Assembly (NCBI GenBank): GCA_964521715.1
Contig: CAZFSS010000009.1
Location: 1-64,000 of the forward strand
Direction: 5' to 3'
Length of the DNA: 64,000 nt
DNA from: DAOVRD01 sp964521715
GTDB lineage: Bacteria > Planctomycetota > Brocadiia > SM23-32
Positions 8,204 through 15,626 of the stretch are shown here, piece after piece. Each line of letters begins with the position of its first letter. The first letter of the stretch is position 1. Position numbers and translations under genes: made by a program. The notes beneath the pieces are model-generated. The model saw only the letters and a list, made by a program, of their open reading frames with translations, searched no databases and was not told the DNA's origin.

Positions 8204-9355
8204 ATGAAAATCACCGTAGCTCCGGATTCGCTCAAAGAGTCGTTGAGTTCGGCGCGAGCCGCCGATGCGATCGCGCGGGGCGTGCGGCGAGCGGCCGCCT
8301 TTGCCGACGTGGTGCTCGTGCCCATGGCGGACGGCGGAGAGGGCACTGCCGAGGCCATCGTCGGGGCGACCGGCGGCACCTACCACAGTGCCGCGGCGTC
8401 CGATCCTCTCGGCCGGAGCATAGAGTCGGTCTGGGGCCTGTGCGGCGACGGCGAAACCGCCGTCGTCGAGATGGCGCGGGCCAGCGGGCTGGAGCTGCTC
8501 CAGCCCCGCCAGAGGAACCCAATGCTGACCTCCACCCGCGGAACCGGCGAACTGATCCGCGCCGCGCTGGACCACGGCGTGCGGCGCATCATCGTGGGGA
8601 TCGGGGGCAGTGCCACGGTTGACGGCGGCACCGGGATGGCCGCCGCCCTCGGCGTCAGGTTCCTCGATGCGGACGGTCGGGAGATTGCCGATTGCTGCGG
8701 CGGACGCCTCGCCGAGATACGCGACGTTGACGCGAGCGGACTCGATCCGAGGATCAAGGACACCGAGATACTGGTGGCATGCGACGTGACCAATCCCCTG
8801 ACCGGGCCGGATGGGGCCGCGCGCACCTACGCGCCGCAGAAGGGCGCGAGCCCTGAGCAGACCGAACGGCTTGAAGATGGCCTGTGTGCGCTGGGGGAGA
8901 CGCTTCGCACCGGGCTCGGCGTGGACGTGCGTTCCCTGCCCGGCGGCGGGGCGGCCGGCGGATTGGGGGCGGGGCTCGTGGCGTTCCTCGGCGCGCGGCT
9001 CCAGAGCGGCGTCCAGACCGTGATGGACGTCGTCCGTCTGCGGGAGAAGATGGCCGGCAGCGAGTTCGTGATCACTGCGGAGGGCCGCCTGGACTGGCAG
9101 AGCGCCTTCGGCAAGACGGTTGCAGGGGTCGCCGCGGCGGCCCGTGAGCAGCGGATCCCCGTCGTGGTCCTGGCTGGTTCCCTCGGCCAGGGCTATGAGC
9201 GCATCTACCCGCAGGGCGTGTGCGCCGTGTTCCCGATCCTGGACCGTCCGATGCAGCTCGAGGCAGCGCTGGCCGAGGCGGGTCCGCTGCTGACGCGGGC
9301 GGCCGAGTCGGTCATGCGCCTCTGGCTGGCGGCGAAGGGCGAATCGGATGAGTGA
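8204..9355 (+). CDS. Glycerate kinase
   Basis: The product is 383 residues from the ATG at 8204 and matches the GarK/GlxK family of glycerate 2-kinases across its length. Diagnostic stretches are MKITVAPDSLKESLSS at the start, VPMADGGEGTAEAI, NPMLTSTRGTGELI, GIGGSATVDGGTGMA, ACDVTNPLTGPDGAA, LPGGGAAGGLGAGL and TAEGRLDWQSAFGKT. The enzyme phosphorylates D-glycerate with ATP and feeds it to lower glycolysis. The family is about 380 residues, so this is full length. The stop overlaps the start of thiL by 8 bp, so the two are translationally coupled, although their pathways are not obviously related. Confidence 0.93.
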   Translation: MKITVAPDSLKESLSSARAADAIARGVRRAAAFADVVLVPMADGGEGTAEAIVGATGGTYHSAAASDPLGRSIESVWGLCGDGETAVVEMARASGLELLQPRQRNPMLTSTRGTGELIRAALDHGVRRIIVGIGGSATVDGGTGMAAALGVRFLDADGREIADCCGGRLAEIRDVDASGLDPRIKDTEILVACDVTNPLTGPDGAARTYAPQKGASPEQTERLEDGLCALGETLRTGLGVDVRSLPGGGAAGGLGAGLVAFLGARLQSGVQTVMDVVRLREKMAGSEFVITAEGRLDWQSAFGKTVAGVAAAAREQRIPVVVLAGSLGQGYERIYPQGVCAVFPILDRPMQLEAALAEAGPLLTRAAESVMRLWLAAKGESDE

Positions 9356-10271
9356 GCGCGGACTGATCGAGTACATTCGCGGCCTTGCGGCCGGTCCCGT
9401 TCCTTCCTGGCTGGAGGTCGGTATCGGCGACGACGCTGCGCTGCTGCGCCTGCCGGAAGGCGGACCGGCTGTCGTGACGACCGACATGACGGTGGAGGGC
9501 ACGCACTTCGAGGCGGGCACTCCCGCGGCGCTGGTGGGACGTAAGGCGGTGGCCCGGGCGCTGAGCGACGTGGCCGCCGTGGCCGCGCGCCCGCTCTGCA
9601 CGCTGGCGGCCGTCAACTTCGGAAGCTGGCGGGACGCCGCCTCCTGCGAGGAGCTGGTGCGGGCGATCCATGACGCGGCCGCTCAGCTCTCGGCGCCGCT
9701 GATCGGCGGGGACGTGGCCTCCGGGACGGGTCCCCTGTGCGTAACCGTGACGGCGTTGGGGACGCCCGGACCTGCCGGCTTCGTGGGCCGGAGCGGCGCC
9801 CGCCCCGGCGACGCCGTCTGCGTCACCGGTCGTCTCGGCGGTTCGGCACGCGGGCGGCACCTGACGTTCCGGCCTCGGATCGAGGAGGCCCTCGCTCTGG
9901 CCGAGCGTTTCGACCTCCACGCGATGATCGACGTGAGCGACGGGCTGAGCACCGACGCCCTGCACATCGCAGAGGCGAGCGGAGTCGGCATCGGCCTCCG
10001 GGCGGAGGACATCCCTGTCGCGGACGACGCGTTCGCCCTGGCCGGCGAGACCGGCCGCGAGCCCCTGTGGCACGCCCTGAACGACGGCGAGGACTACGAG
10101 CTGCTGTTCTGCCTGCCGGAAGGCCAGGCCGGCGAGCTTGCGCGAACCGGCATCGGCGGGACGCCCGTTTCGATAATCGGTGACGTGACGGTCCGGCGCG
10201 AATCGTATCTGGAGGACCGGGCGGGACGGCGCGGCCCCCTGAAGGCGCAAGGATGGGAACACCTGACCTGA
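9348..10271 (+). CDS. thiL: Thiamine-monophosphate kinase
   Basis: The product is 307 residues and matches ThiL, which phosphorylates thiamine monophosphate to the active cofactor thiamine diphosphate. Visible motifs are VGIGDDAALL near residue 25, TTDMTVEGTHF, GRKAVARALSDVAAVAARP, GGDVASGTG, MIDVSDGLSTD with the nucleotide and metal-binding Asp pair, and NDGEDYELLF near the C-terminus. The size is typical of the family. It overlaps glycerate kinase upstream by 8 bp and tsaE downstream by 19 bp, placing it in the middle of a compact operon. No other thiamine gene is present in the window. Confidence 0.95.
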   Translation: MSERGLIEYIRGLAAGPVPSWLEVGIGDDAALLRLPEGGPAVVTTDMTVEGTHFEAGTPAALVGRKAVARALSDVAAVAARPLCTLAAVNFGSWRDAASCEELVRAIHDAAAQLSAPLIGGDVASGTGPLCVTVTALGTPGPAGFVGRSGARPGDAVCVTGRLGGSARGRHLTFRPRIEEALALAERFDLHAMIDVSDGLSTDALHIAEASGVGIGLRAEDIPVADDAFALAGETGREPLWHALNDGEDYELLFCLPEGQAGELARTGIGGTPVSIIGDVTVRRESYLEDRAGRRGPLKAQGWEHLT

Positions 10272-10765
10272 CCAGCGGCGTGCAGATCGAACTCGCCACG
10301 GGGAGCCCGGCCGACACGCAGGCGATGGCGGCGGCCTTCGCCGGCCTCTGCGCACCCGGTGACGTGATCGGCCTGTCAGGGATCCTGGGATCGGGCAAGA
10401 CCTGCTTCGTCAAGGGCCTCGCCCGGGGGCTCGGCGTTGCGGACGAGAGGGACGTGATAAGCCCCAGCTTCGTCCTGGTGCGGCGATACGCGGGCCGGCT
10501 CACGCTCTACCACTTCGACGCTTACCGGCTGCGGGGCGCCGCCGAGATGGAGGACATAGGCTGTGCGGAGACCTTCAGCAGCGGCGGCCTCAGCGTGGTC
10601 GAGTGGGCCGACCACGTGGCGGAGTGCCTGCCGGCGGAGCACTTCAGCCTCTCGATCGCGGTGACGGGAGCGACGGCGCGCGACTTCGCGCTCGAGGCGA
10701 TCGGCACGGGGCCGGCGGCTCGCCTGGAGCGGCTGGCCGAGGCCCTGTCCGAATGGCGACGCTGA
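10253..10765 (+). CDS. tsaE: tRNA threonylcarbamoyladenosine biosynthesis ATPase TsaE
   Basis: The product is 170 residues and matches TsaE (YjeE), the small P-loop ATPase that works with TsaB and TsaD to make t6A37 in ANN-decoding tRNAs. It has the Walker A motif GILGSGKT near residue 43, followed by the family motif SPSFVLVRRYAGRLTLYHFDAYRL and then VVEWADHV. The start overlaps the end of thiL by 19 bp. It opens the RNA-modification part of this operon, being followed by a tRNA-guanine transglycosylase and an rRNA methyltransferase homologue. TsaB and TsaD are not in the window. Confidence 0.93.
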   Translation: MGTPDLTSGVQIELATGSPADTQAMAAAFAGLCAPGDVIGLSGILGSGKTCFVKGLARGLGVADERDVISPSFVLVRRYAGRLTLYHFDAYRLRGAAEMEDIGCAETFSSGGLSVVEWADHVAECLPAEHFSLSIAVTGATARDFALEAIGTGPAARLERLAEALSEWRR

Positions 10766-10784
10766 GCACGATTCCATCCGCAGG

Positions 10785-11861
10785 TTGGCGGCGGTTCGCT
10801 TGCCGCGCCGGGAGCTGATTGACTTCCCTGACATGACGCACGGCACAGAGACATCGGGCGGGGCGCTGGCCATCTCGAGTCCGCTCTTCCTGCCCGTCTT
10901 CGAACCGGGCAATCCGTACATCTCGCTTGCGGAGATGGAGGCGGACTTCGGCGTGCGGGCCGTGATGGTGAACGCCTACTTTCTGTACCGCCAGCGCGAG
11001 CTCCGGCGGACGCTGCCCGAGCGGGGAGTGAAGGGCCACCTGGGCTTCGACGGCCTCGTGGCGACGGACAGCGGCGCCTTCCAGGCCCTGCGCGGGCCCC
11101 TCTACCTGAGCAACAAGCGCATCATCCAATTCCAGGAGGAGATCGGCGCGGACATCATCTCGCCCCTGGACGTCGTGACGCCGCCCTCCGATGGCATGGG
11201 CACGGCGGAGAGCAAGCTGGGCATCACCCTCGCGAGGGTGGAGGAGGGGCTGTCGCTCGTCAGGCGTTCGACCCTCATCGGAGTGCAGCAGGGGGGCCGC
11301 TTCCTCGCGCTGAGGCAGCGGGCGGCCGAGCGGCTGGCCGAGCTTGGCTGCACCTACGTCGCTCTGGGAAGCCTGGTCCCGTTCTTCACCCGCAACCATC
11401 ACCTGGGCTTCGCCGGGCAAGTCATCAGCCAGGCCCGCAGCATTCTGTCCGAGTCGGTGCTCATCCATCTGTACGGCGCGGGCGACCCGCTGGAGCTGCC
11501 CTTCTACGTCGCGCTCGGCTGCGACGTGTTCGACTCCTCGTCCTTCCTTCACTACGCGGAGAAGGGCGCCTACATGACCCCCTACGGCGCGTTGCGCGCG
11601 CAGGATCGCCCGTCCGCGGGCCAAGCCTATGACTGCCCCTGCCCCTATTGCCGGGGGCAGGGCGCGCACGCCATGCGCGACGCCGCTCTGCTCTGCCGCC
11701 ATAACCTGTGGACGGTGCTGGCGACCGTGGAGAGGACGCGCAGGCTCCTCAAGGAAGACGCACTCATCGGGTATCTGGACGAGGTGGTCCGCGTGCATCA
11801 GGAGTGGTTTCCGGAGAGCCTGCTCGGGCCTTCCTGGCGCGAGGAGCCGGCACGGGAGTAG
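10785..11861 (+). CDS. Archaeal-type tRNA-guanine transglycosylase catalytic-domain protein
   Basis: The product is up to 358 residues; the start is uncertain (TTG at 10785, or ATG at 10833, neither with a good ribosome binding site). It is a TGT-family TIM barrel. The base-exchange Asp region is ATDSGAFQALRG, SPLDVVTPPSD corresponds to the loop with the second conserved Asp, and GVQQGG and ALGSL follow. The nucleophile segment reads GCDVFDSSSFLHYAEKGAYMTPYG, which resembles archaeal arcTGT (FDSA..YAR..RYMTPYG) rather than bacterial Tgt (FDCVxPTR). Zinc ligands CPCPYC are kept. It ends soon after the barrel, so the C-terminal PUA-type tRNA-binding domains of archaeal enzymes are absent. It could modify tRNA position 15, another RNA, or even DNA; the substrate is not predictable here. 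Confidence 0.8.
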   Translation: MAAVRLPRRELIDFPDMTHGTETSGGALAISSPLFLPVFEPGNPYISLAEMEADFGVRAVMVNAYFLYRQRELRRTLPERGVKGHLGFDGLVATDSGAFQALRGPLYLSNKRIIQFQEEIGADIISPLDVVTPPSDGMGTAESKLGITLARVEEGLSLVRRSTLIGVQQGGRFLALRQRAAERLAELGCTYVALGSLVPFFTRNHHLGFAGQVISQARSILSESVLIHLYGAGDPLELPFYVALGCDVFDSSSFLHYAEKGAYMTPYGALRAQDRPSAGQAYDCPCPYCRGQGAHAMRDAALLCRHNLWTVLATVERTRRLLKEDALIGYLDEVVRVHQEWFPESLLGPSWREEPARE

Positions 11862-11863
11862 CC

Positions 11864-12757
11864 ATGGGTTCTGAGTCTCCGATTCCTGAGCCACTGCTGC
11901 GGGCGGAGGTCGAGCGCATCTGCGCCCGATACCGCGTCAGCGAAGAGGAAGCGCATCGGGCCCTGGCCCGCGCGTTCTCCGCCGAAGGCGACCTGGCCGC
12001 GCGCATCCGCGCCAGGCACGGGCAGGAGGACGTGACCCGATGGCGCGACTACAGGGACACGGTCCGCCGGGCCCGCAAGCGGGTCTACTACGAACTGAGG
12101 CGCTACTACCCGCAGGATGAGGCGGCGGACCGCCTCGTGGAGGAGTTCGAGCGCGAGATGGGCGGACGCGGGCCCTCAGCGCGCGCAGAGGAACTGCGCC
12201 TGGAGCTGCTGGCGCTGCACACGTCCACGCGTGAGCGGGCGGCGCACTACGCGGAGTTCTATCGGACGTTCTTCGATCTGGTCGGCGTTCCTGCCGCGCT
12301 GCTGGACATGGGCTGCGGGATGCACCCGCTGTCCTATCCGTTCCGGGGCGCCGGGTCGGCCACGCGCCGTTACGTGGCCGTTGACAGGGACCTGCGGGCC
12401 ATGCGGGCCGTGGAGGCCTACGCCGGGGCCGTCGGCCCGGCCCGGCTCGTCGCCGTGCGCGCGGACCTGGAGGGGGTGGACTGGGCCGATCCCGCCTTCG
12501 GGGCGGAAGGATTCGACGTGGCCCTCATGCTGAAGGTCGTGCCCGTGCTGGGGCGCTTGAGCGGCGACGCCGTTCGGCGGCTGCACGACGTCCCCGCCGA
12601 CCGCATCCTGGTGACGGGCAGCAGCGAAGCCATGACGCGCAGGCAGGGCATCGAGCGGCGCGAGCGGGCGGCGCTGCGGCGGTTCATCGAGGAATCCGGC
12701 CGTCAGGTGGTCGGCGAGCTTCGCGTCGGCAGCGAATTCGGCTACCTGACGGGGTAG
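11864..12757 (+). CDS. FmrO/RmtB-like 16S rRNA (guanine-N7)-methyltransferase homologue
   Basis: The product is 297 residues from the ATG at 11864, with GGGAG upstream and only 2 bp after the TGT gene. I compared it from memory with the G1405-N7 rRNA methyltransferases (RmtB, ArmA, FmrO). The order and spacing agree: a helical N-terminal RNA-binding region of about 115 residues, LHTSTRER at 118-125 (RmtB LHASTKER), the SAM site LLDMGCGMHPL at 146-156 (RmtB LDIACGLNPL), LMLKVVPVLGR at 221-231 (RmtB LIFKLLPLLER), and a C-terminal VGSEFGYLTG (RmtB IGTELIYLIKK). In producers and resistant pathogens this family blocks aminoglycoside binding to the ribosome. The native role in this organism is unknown. 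Confidence 0.82.
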   Translation: MGSESPIPEPLLRAEVERICARYRVSEEEAHRALARAFSAEGDLAARIRARHGQEDVTRWRDYRDTVRRARKRVYYELRRYYPQDEAADRLVEEFEREMGGRGPSARAEELRLELLALHTSTRERAAHYAEFYRTFFDLVGVPAALLDMGCGMHPLSYPFRGAGSATRRYVAVDRDLRAMRAVEAYAGAVGPARLVAVRADLEGVDWADPAFGAEGFDVALMLKVVPVLGRLSGDAVRRLHDVPADRILVTGSSEAMTRRQGIERRERAALRRFIEESGRQVVGELRVGSEFGYLTG

Positions 12758-12882
12758 CGCGCCGTCGGCTCGGGCTCGTGCGGCCAGCCCGGCCGGGACG
12801 CCCCCACTTGCGCCGGCAGCGGAATGTGGTAAGGTTACGCGCCTGCGCGGACCGATTCAGCCACGAGAACTGGAGGCTGCCC

Positions 12883-13650
12883 ATGGCCGATCTCATCAAA
12901 ATCATGCCGTGTCTGGACATGAAGGACGGGCGGGTCGTCAAAGGCGTGCACTTCGTCGATCTGCGGGATGCGGGCGATCCCGTGCTGTGCGCCCAGGCCT
13001 ACCAGGAAGACGGCGCGGACGAACTGGCCTTCCTGGATATCACGGCCACGGTCGAGAAGCGCAGGACCATGCTAGAGGTCTTCGCGAACGTGGCGGACGC
13101 CGTCGACCTTCCGCTCACGCTGGGCGGAGGCATTCGATCGCTCGGCGACATTGAGGACGCCCTGGACGCCGGCGCGGACAAGGTCAGCATGAGCAGCGCC
13201 GCCGTGCGCAACCCGGAGCTTGTCGAGGAGGCGGCCGCCGAGTTCGGCTCCGGGACCATCGTCGTGGCCATCGACGCCGACCTCTCCGACGAGGTCGCCA
13301 GCGGCTACGAGGTCTACATTGACGGTGGGCGCACGCCCACGCGCATCGACGCCTTCCAGTTCGCGCAAGCGGCCGAGGATCGCGGCGCCGGCACCATCCT
13401 GCCCACCAGCAAGCAGACCGACGGCACGAAGGATGGATATGACATCCCGCTCACCAGGGGCATCGCCGACCGGGTTAGCGTGCCCGTCATCGCCAGCGGC
13501 GGAGCCGGCAAGATGGAGCACTTCTACGAGGCCGCGACCGACGGGGGCGCCGCCATACTGCTGGCGGCCAGCGTCTTCCACTTCGGCGAGATCATGATCC
13601 CCGACCTGAAGGCCTACCTGAAGGGGAAGGGGCTGCAAGTTCGGCTCTGA
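12883..13650 (+). CDS. hisF: Imidazole glycerol phosphate synthase subunit HisF
   Basis: The product is 255 residues from the ATG at 12883, preceded by TGGAGG. It is the cyclase subunit of the histidine-biosynthesis synthase, a TIM barrel. The first catalytic Asp is in MPCLDMKDGRVVKG (Asp12), the second in VVAIDADLS near residue 130; LTLGGGIRS and VIASGGAGKMEHF are phosphate-binding loops. The TSKQTDGTKDGYD segment is the usual active-site region before beta strand 6. HisH and other his genes are not in the window. It follows the methyltransferase gene by 125 bp and may be the last gene of that transcript or independently expressed. Confidence 0.93.
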   Translation: MADLIKIMPCLDMKDGRVVKGVHFVDLRDAGDPVLCAQAYQEDGADELAFLDITATVEKRRTMLEVFANVADAVDLPLTLGGGIRSLGDIEDALDAGADKVSMSSAAVRNPELVEEAAAEFGSGTIVVAIDADLSDEVASGYEVYIDGGRTPTRIDAFQFAQAAEDRGAGTILPTSKQTDGTKDGYDIPLTRGIADRVSVPVIASGGAGKMEHFYEAATDGGAAILLAASVFHFGEIMIPDLKAYLKGKGLQVRL

Positions 13651-13669
13651 GGTCCCGCACCCCATCCTG

Positions 13670-13754
13670 CTCTTGCTCGTGCTCTTGCTCCTACTCCTTC
13701 TCTTGCCCCGCTGTTGCGGCTCTTGTTCTCCGAAAGCGGGAGCACGAGCAAGAG
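13670..13754. repeat. Inverted repeat in a polypyrimidine/polypurine intergenic tract
   Basis: CTCTTGCTCGTGCTC at 13670-13684 is exactly complementary to 13740-13754, with a 55-nt loop. The left arm lies in a run of CTCTTG/CTCCTA-type hexamers and the right arm in GAGCAAGAGAAAG-type purine sequence. It fills the gap between the convergent genes hisF and mreB. It may act as a bidirectional terminator or simply be low-complexity DNA. Confidence 0.55.
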
Positions 13755-13796
13755 AAAGAGAAAGGCAAAGAGAGGGCGGGATCGAAGCGGCGGCCG

Positions 13797-14873
13797 CTAC
13801 TCCTCGCTGAGCTCTTCCTCGTACTCGTCCAGCCTCTCGAGCAGCTTCGCGGTGCCGCGGGCCACTGCCGTCAGGGGATCCTCCGCGACGGTGGCTTTTA
13901 GCCCGGTTTCCTCGGCGATCAGCTCCGCCAGGCCGGGGATCAAGGCACCCCCGCCGAAAAGGGTGATGCCCGTGCTAATCAGGTCGCTGGCCAGTTCGGG
14001 CGGGGTCCTGTCCAGGCAGGACTTGGCCGCGTCGATGATCTGCTGGATGGGTCCGCGGATGGCTTCCCTGAGCTCGGCGCTGGATATCTCCAGCCTGCGT
14101 GGCAGTCCGGCGGCGATGTCCTTGCCGCGGATCTCGTAGGTTACCTCTTCCTGGAGGGGATAGGCCGAACCGATGGCGATCTTGGCCTCCTCTGCTGTCC
14201 GGTGGCCGATCTCCATGCCGTACATGTCGCGCACGTAGGTGATGATGGCCTCGTCCATTTCGTCTCCGGCGACGCCCAGGCTCTCCAGGGTGACGACTTC
14301 GCCCAGGCTCAGGACGGCCACCTCGGTCGTCCCGCCGCCGATGTCAATGACCATGACGCCGCGCGGTTCGCTGATCGGGAGGCCCGCCCCGATGGCGCCC
14401 GCCTTGGGCTCGGCGATCGTGAAGACCTTGCGGGCGCCGGCGTGCATCGCGCTGTTCTTGACCGCCCTCTTCTCCACGGACGTGATGCCGCTGGGCACGC
14501 TGATCACCACGCGCGGCCGCACGCCCCAGGACCGGCGCTGGACCTTGTTGATGAAGTAGCGGAGCATGATCTCGGTGATCTCGAAGTCGGCGATCACGCC
14601 GTCCTTGAGCGGCCGGATGGCCTTGATATTCTCCGGCGTGCGTTCGATCATGCGCTTGGCTTCGTAGCCGACGGCGCGGCCGTTCAGGGGGACGACGGGC
14701 GGGTTGCTGCCCGTCTTGATGGCCACCACGGAGGGCTCCATCAGCACGACGCCCTTGCCGGGAACGCAGACAAGGGTGTTGGCCGTGCCGAGGTCGATCC
14801 CCAGGTCCTGCCCCCCCAGGTTCATGACGAAGTTAAGCGCTTTTCTGAGGGACGCCCTGAGCGTGGCAGCCAT
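13797..14873 (-). CDS. mreB: Rod shape-determining protein MreB
   Basis: The product is 358 residues from the ATG at 14873; a longer in-frame start would add residues that do not look like MreB. It is a bacterial actin: phosphate-1 LGIDLGTANTLV near residue 27, VPSGITSVEKRAVK, phosphate-2 VMVIDIGGGTTEVAVL, GVAGDEMDEAI and adenosine-site TLFGGGALIPGL. MreB forms filaments under the inner membrane that position cell-wall synthesis. No MreC or MreD gene follows, since the gene ends against hisF. A strong promoter lies just upstream. The acidic C-terminal tail EEELSEE is longer than in E. coli MreB. Confidence 0.96.
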   Translation of the reverse strand: MAATLRASLRKALNFVMNLGGQDLGIDLGTANTLVCVPGKGVVLMEPSVVAIKTGSNPPVVPLNGRAVGYEAKRMIERTPENIKAIRPLKDGVIADFEITEIMLRYFINKVQRRSWGVRPRVVISVPSGITSVEKRAVKNSAMHAGARKVFTIAEPKAGAIGAGLPISEPRGVMVIDIGGGTTEVAVLSLGEVVTLESLGVAGDEMDEAIITYVRDMYGMEIGHRTAEEAKIAIGSAYPLQEEVTYEIRGKDIAAGLPRRLEISSAELREAIRGPIQQIIDAAKSCLDRTPPELASDLISTGITLFGGGALIPGLAELIAEETGLKATVAEDPLTAVARGTAKLLERLDEYEEELSEE

Positions 14874-14928
14874 TTCCCTGTGCGACCTCCGGATGCAGGA
14901 TGGCCGACGACCCCTGCCGGCCGCCGCG

Positions 14929-14958
14929 ATTATAACGATCACGCGGCCGAAACTTCAA
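14929..14958 (-). promoter_or_regulatory. Sigma70-type promoter for mreB
   Basis: On the minus strand TTGAAG (14953-14958) and a perfect TATAAT (14929-14934) are 18 bp apart. Transcription would begin near 14922, giving a leader of about 50 nt. Confidence 0.65.
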
Positions 14959-14975
14959 CCCTCTGCACGCCAAAC

Positions 14976-15020
14976 AAAAAAGGCCAGCGCAGCCTTCATG
15001 GCCCGGAAGGCTGTCTGGCC
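14976..15020 (-). terminator. Rho-independent terminator of the coiled-coil/small membrane protein operon
   Basis: Read on the minus strand, an interrupted stem of GGCCAG plus CAGCCTT with its complement (14982-15020) is followed at once by TTTTTTG (14976-14981). It lies 75 bp past the last gene of the operon and just before the mreB promoter, so it separates the two transcripts. Confidence 0.85.
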
Positions 15021-15095
15021 GTCTGGGACCGCACCTACTTGCGTTTCCCCCTCGGCTACGAGTTCTGCCGCAGGCGTCGGCCCGGGTTCTGCCCC

Positions 15096-15335
15096 TTATC
15101 CCGCTCCGGCGGGCTCAGCGGTTGCAGCAGGCGTTTCCGCCGGTACTTCCACTGGGCCGGCCGGCGCCGCCGCCGGGCGAGCAGGGGCCGGACGGGCGGG
15201 CGGAGCCACAGCGATCTTGGCGGCCTCAGCGGCCGCTCCGTTGGTGTGGGTGATGGCCGCCCAGGTCAGCGCGTTCGCCGCCAGCAGGCAGACGCAGGAG
15301 ACGACCAGCGCCATCTGAACCAGTCTGTCGTTCAT
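15096..15335 (-). CDS. Small membrane protein with Ala/Pro-rich tail (second of a pair)
   Basis: The product is 79 residues: a short N-terminus MNDRLVQ, one transmembrane helix (about residues 8-27, with two Cys), a short Thr/His linker, then a tail made almost wholly of Ala, Pro and Glu. It resembles the 76-residue protein encoded immediately upstream (15351-15581) in layout: NDRLVQ/DQKLLQ start, a Cys-containing helix ending in a TW dipeptide, and an AP-rich tail. The two starts and stops are 15 bp apart. I take them as diverged paralogues. No function can be read from the sequence. Confidence 0.6.
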   Translation of the reverse strand: MNDRLVQMALVVSCVCLLAANALTWAAITHTNGAAAEAAKIAVAPPARPAPARPAAAPAGPVEVPAETPAATAEPAGAG

Positions 15336-15350
15336 GGTTCGTGTATCAGG

Positions 15351-15581
15351 TTAGCCTGGGCCGGGCGCGACGGGCACAGCCGCTGCGGGTGCGGTGTCCG
15401 GCTGGACTTCCATTTGCCCAGCCGCCCGGCTGGGGCCGCGCGAGGGCAACGCTCCCACGGCCGGCGCGGCCATGGTTCTGTACTTGCCGTAAGCCGCTAT
15501 GTCGACCCACGTCATCGTCAGCGCGACGACCAGGCACAGACAAGCCGCAAGAAGCATCCCCTGCAACAGCTTCTGGTCCAT
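15351..15581 (-). CDS. Small membrane protein with Ala/Pro-rich tail (first of a pair)
   Basis: The product is 76 residues starting MDQKLLQGM, with one transmembrane helix (residues 9-26, LLAACLCLVVALTMTW), then a tail rich in Ala, Pro, Gly and Arg. It shares its architecture with the next gene downstream. It lies 45 bp after the coiled-coil membrane protein gene, so all three are probably one transcript ending at the terminator near 14976. The Pro/Ala tail could span part of the periplasm. The family is not recognised. Confidence 0.6.
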   Translation of the reverse strand: MDQKLLQGMLLAACLCLVVALTMTWVDIAAYGKYRTMAAPAVGALPSRGPSRAAGQMEVQPDTAPAAAVPVAPGPG

Positions 15582-15626
15582 AGTCGCTCGTGCCCCTTGC
15601 GCGGGACCATGATGGGAGGATCGGCC

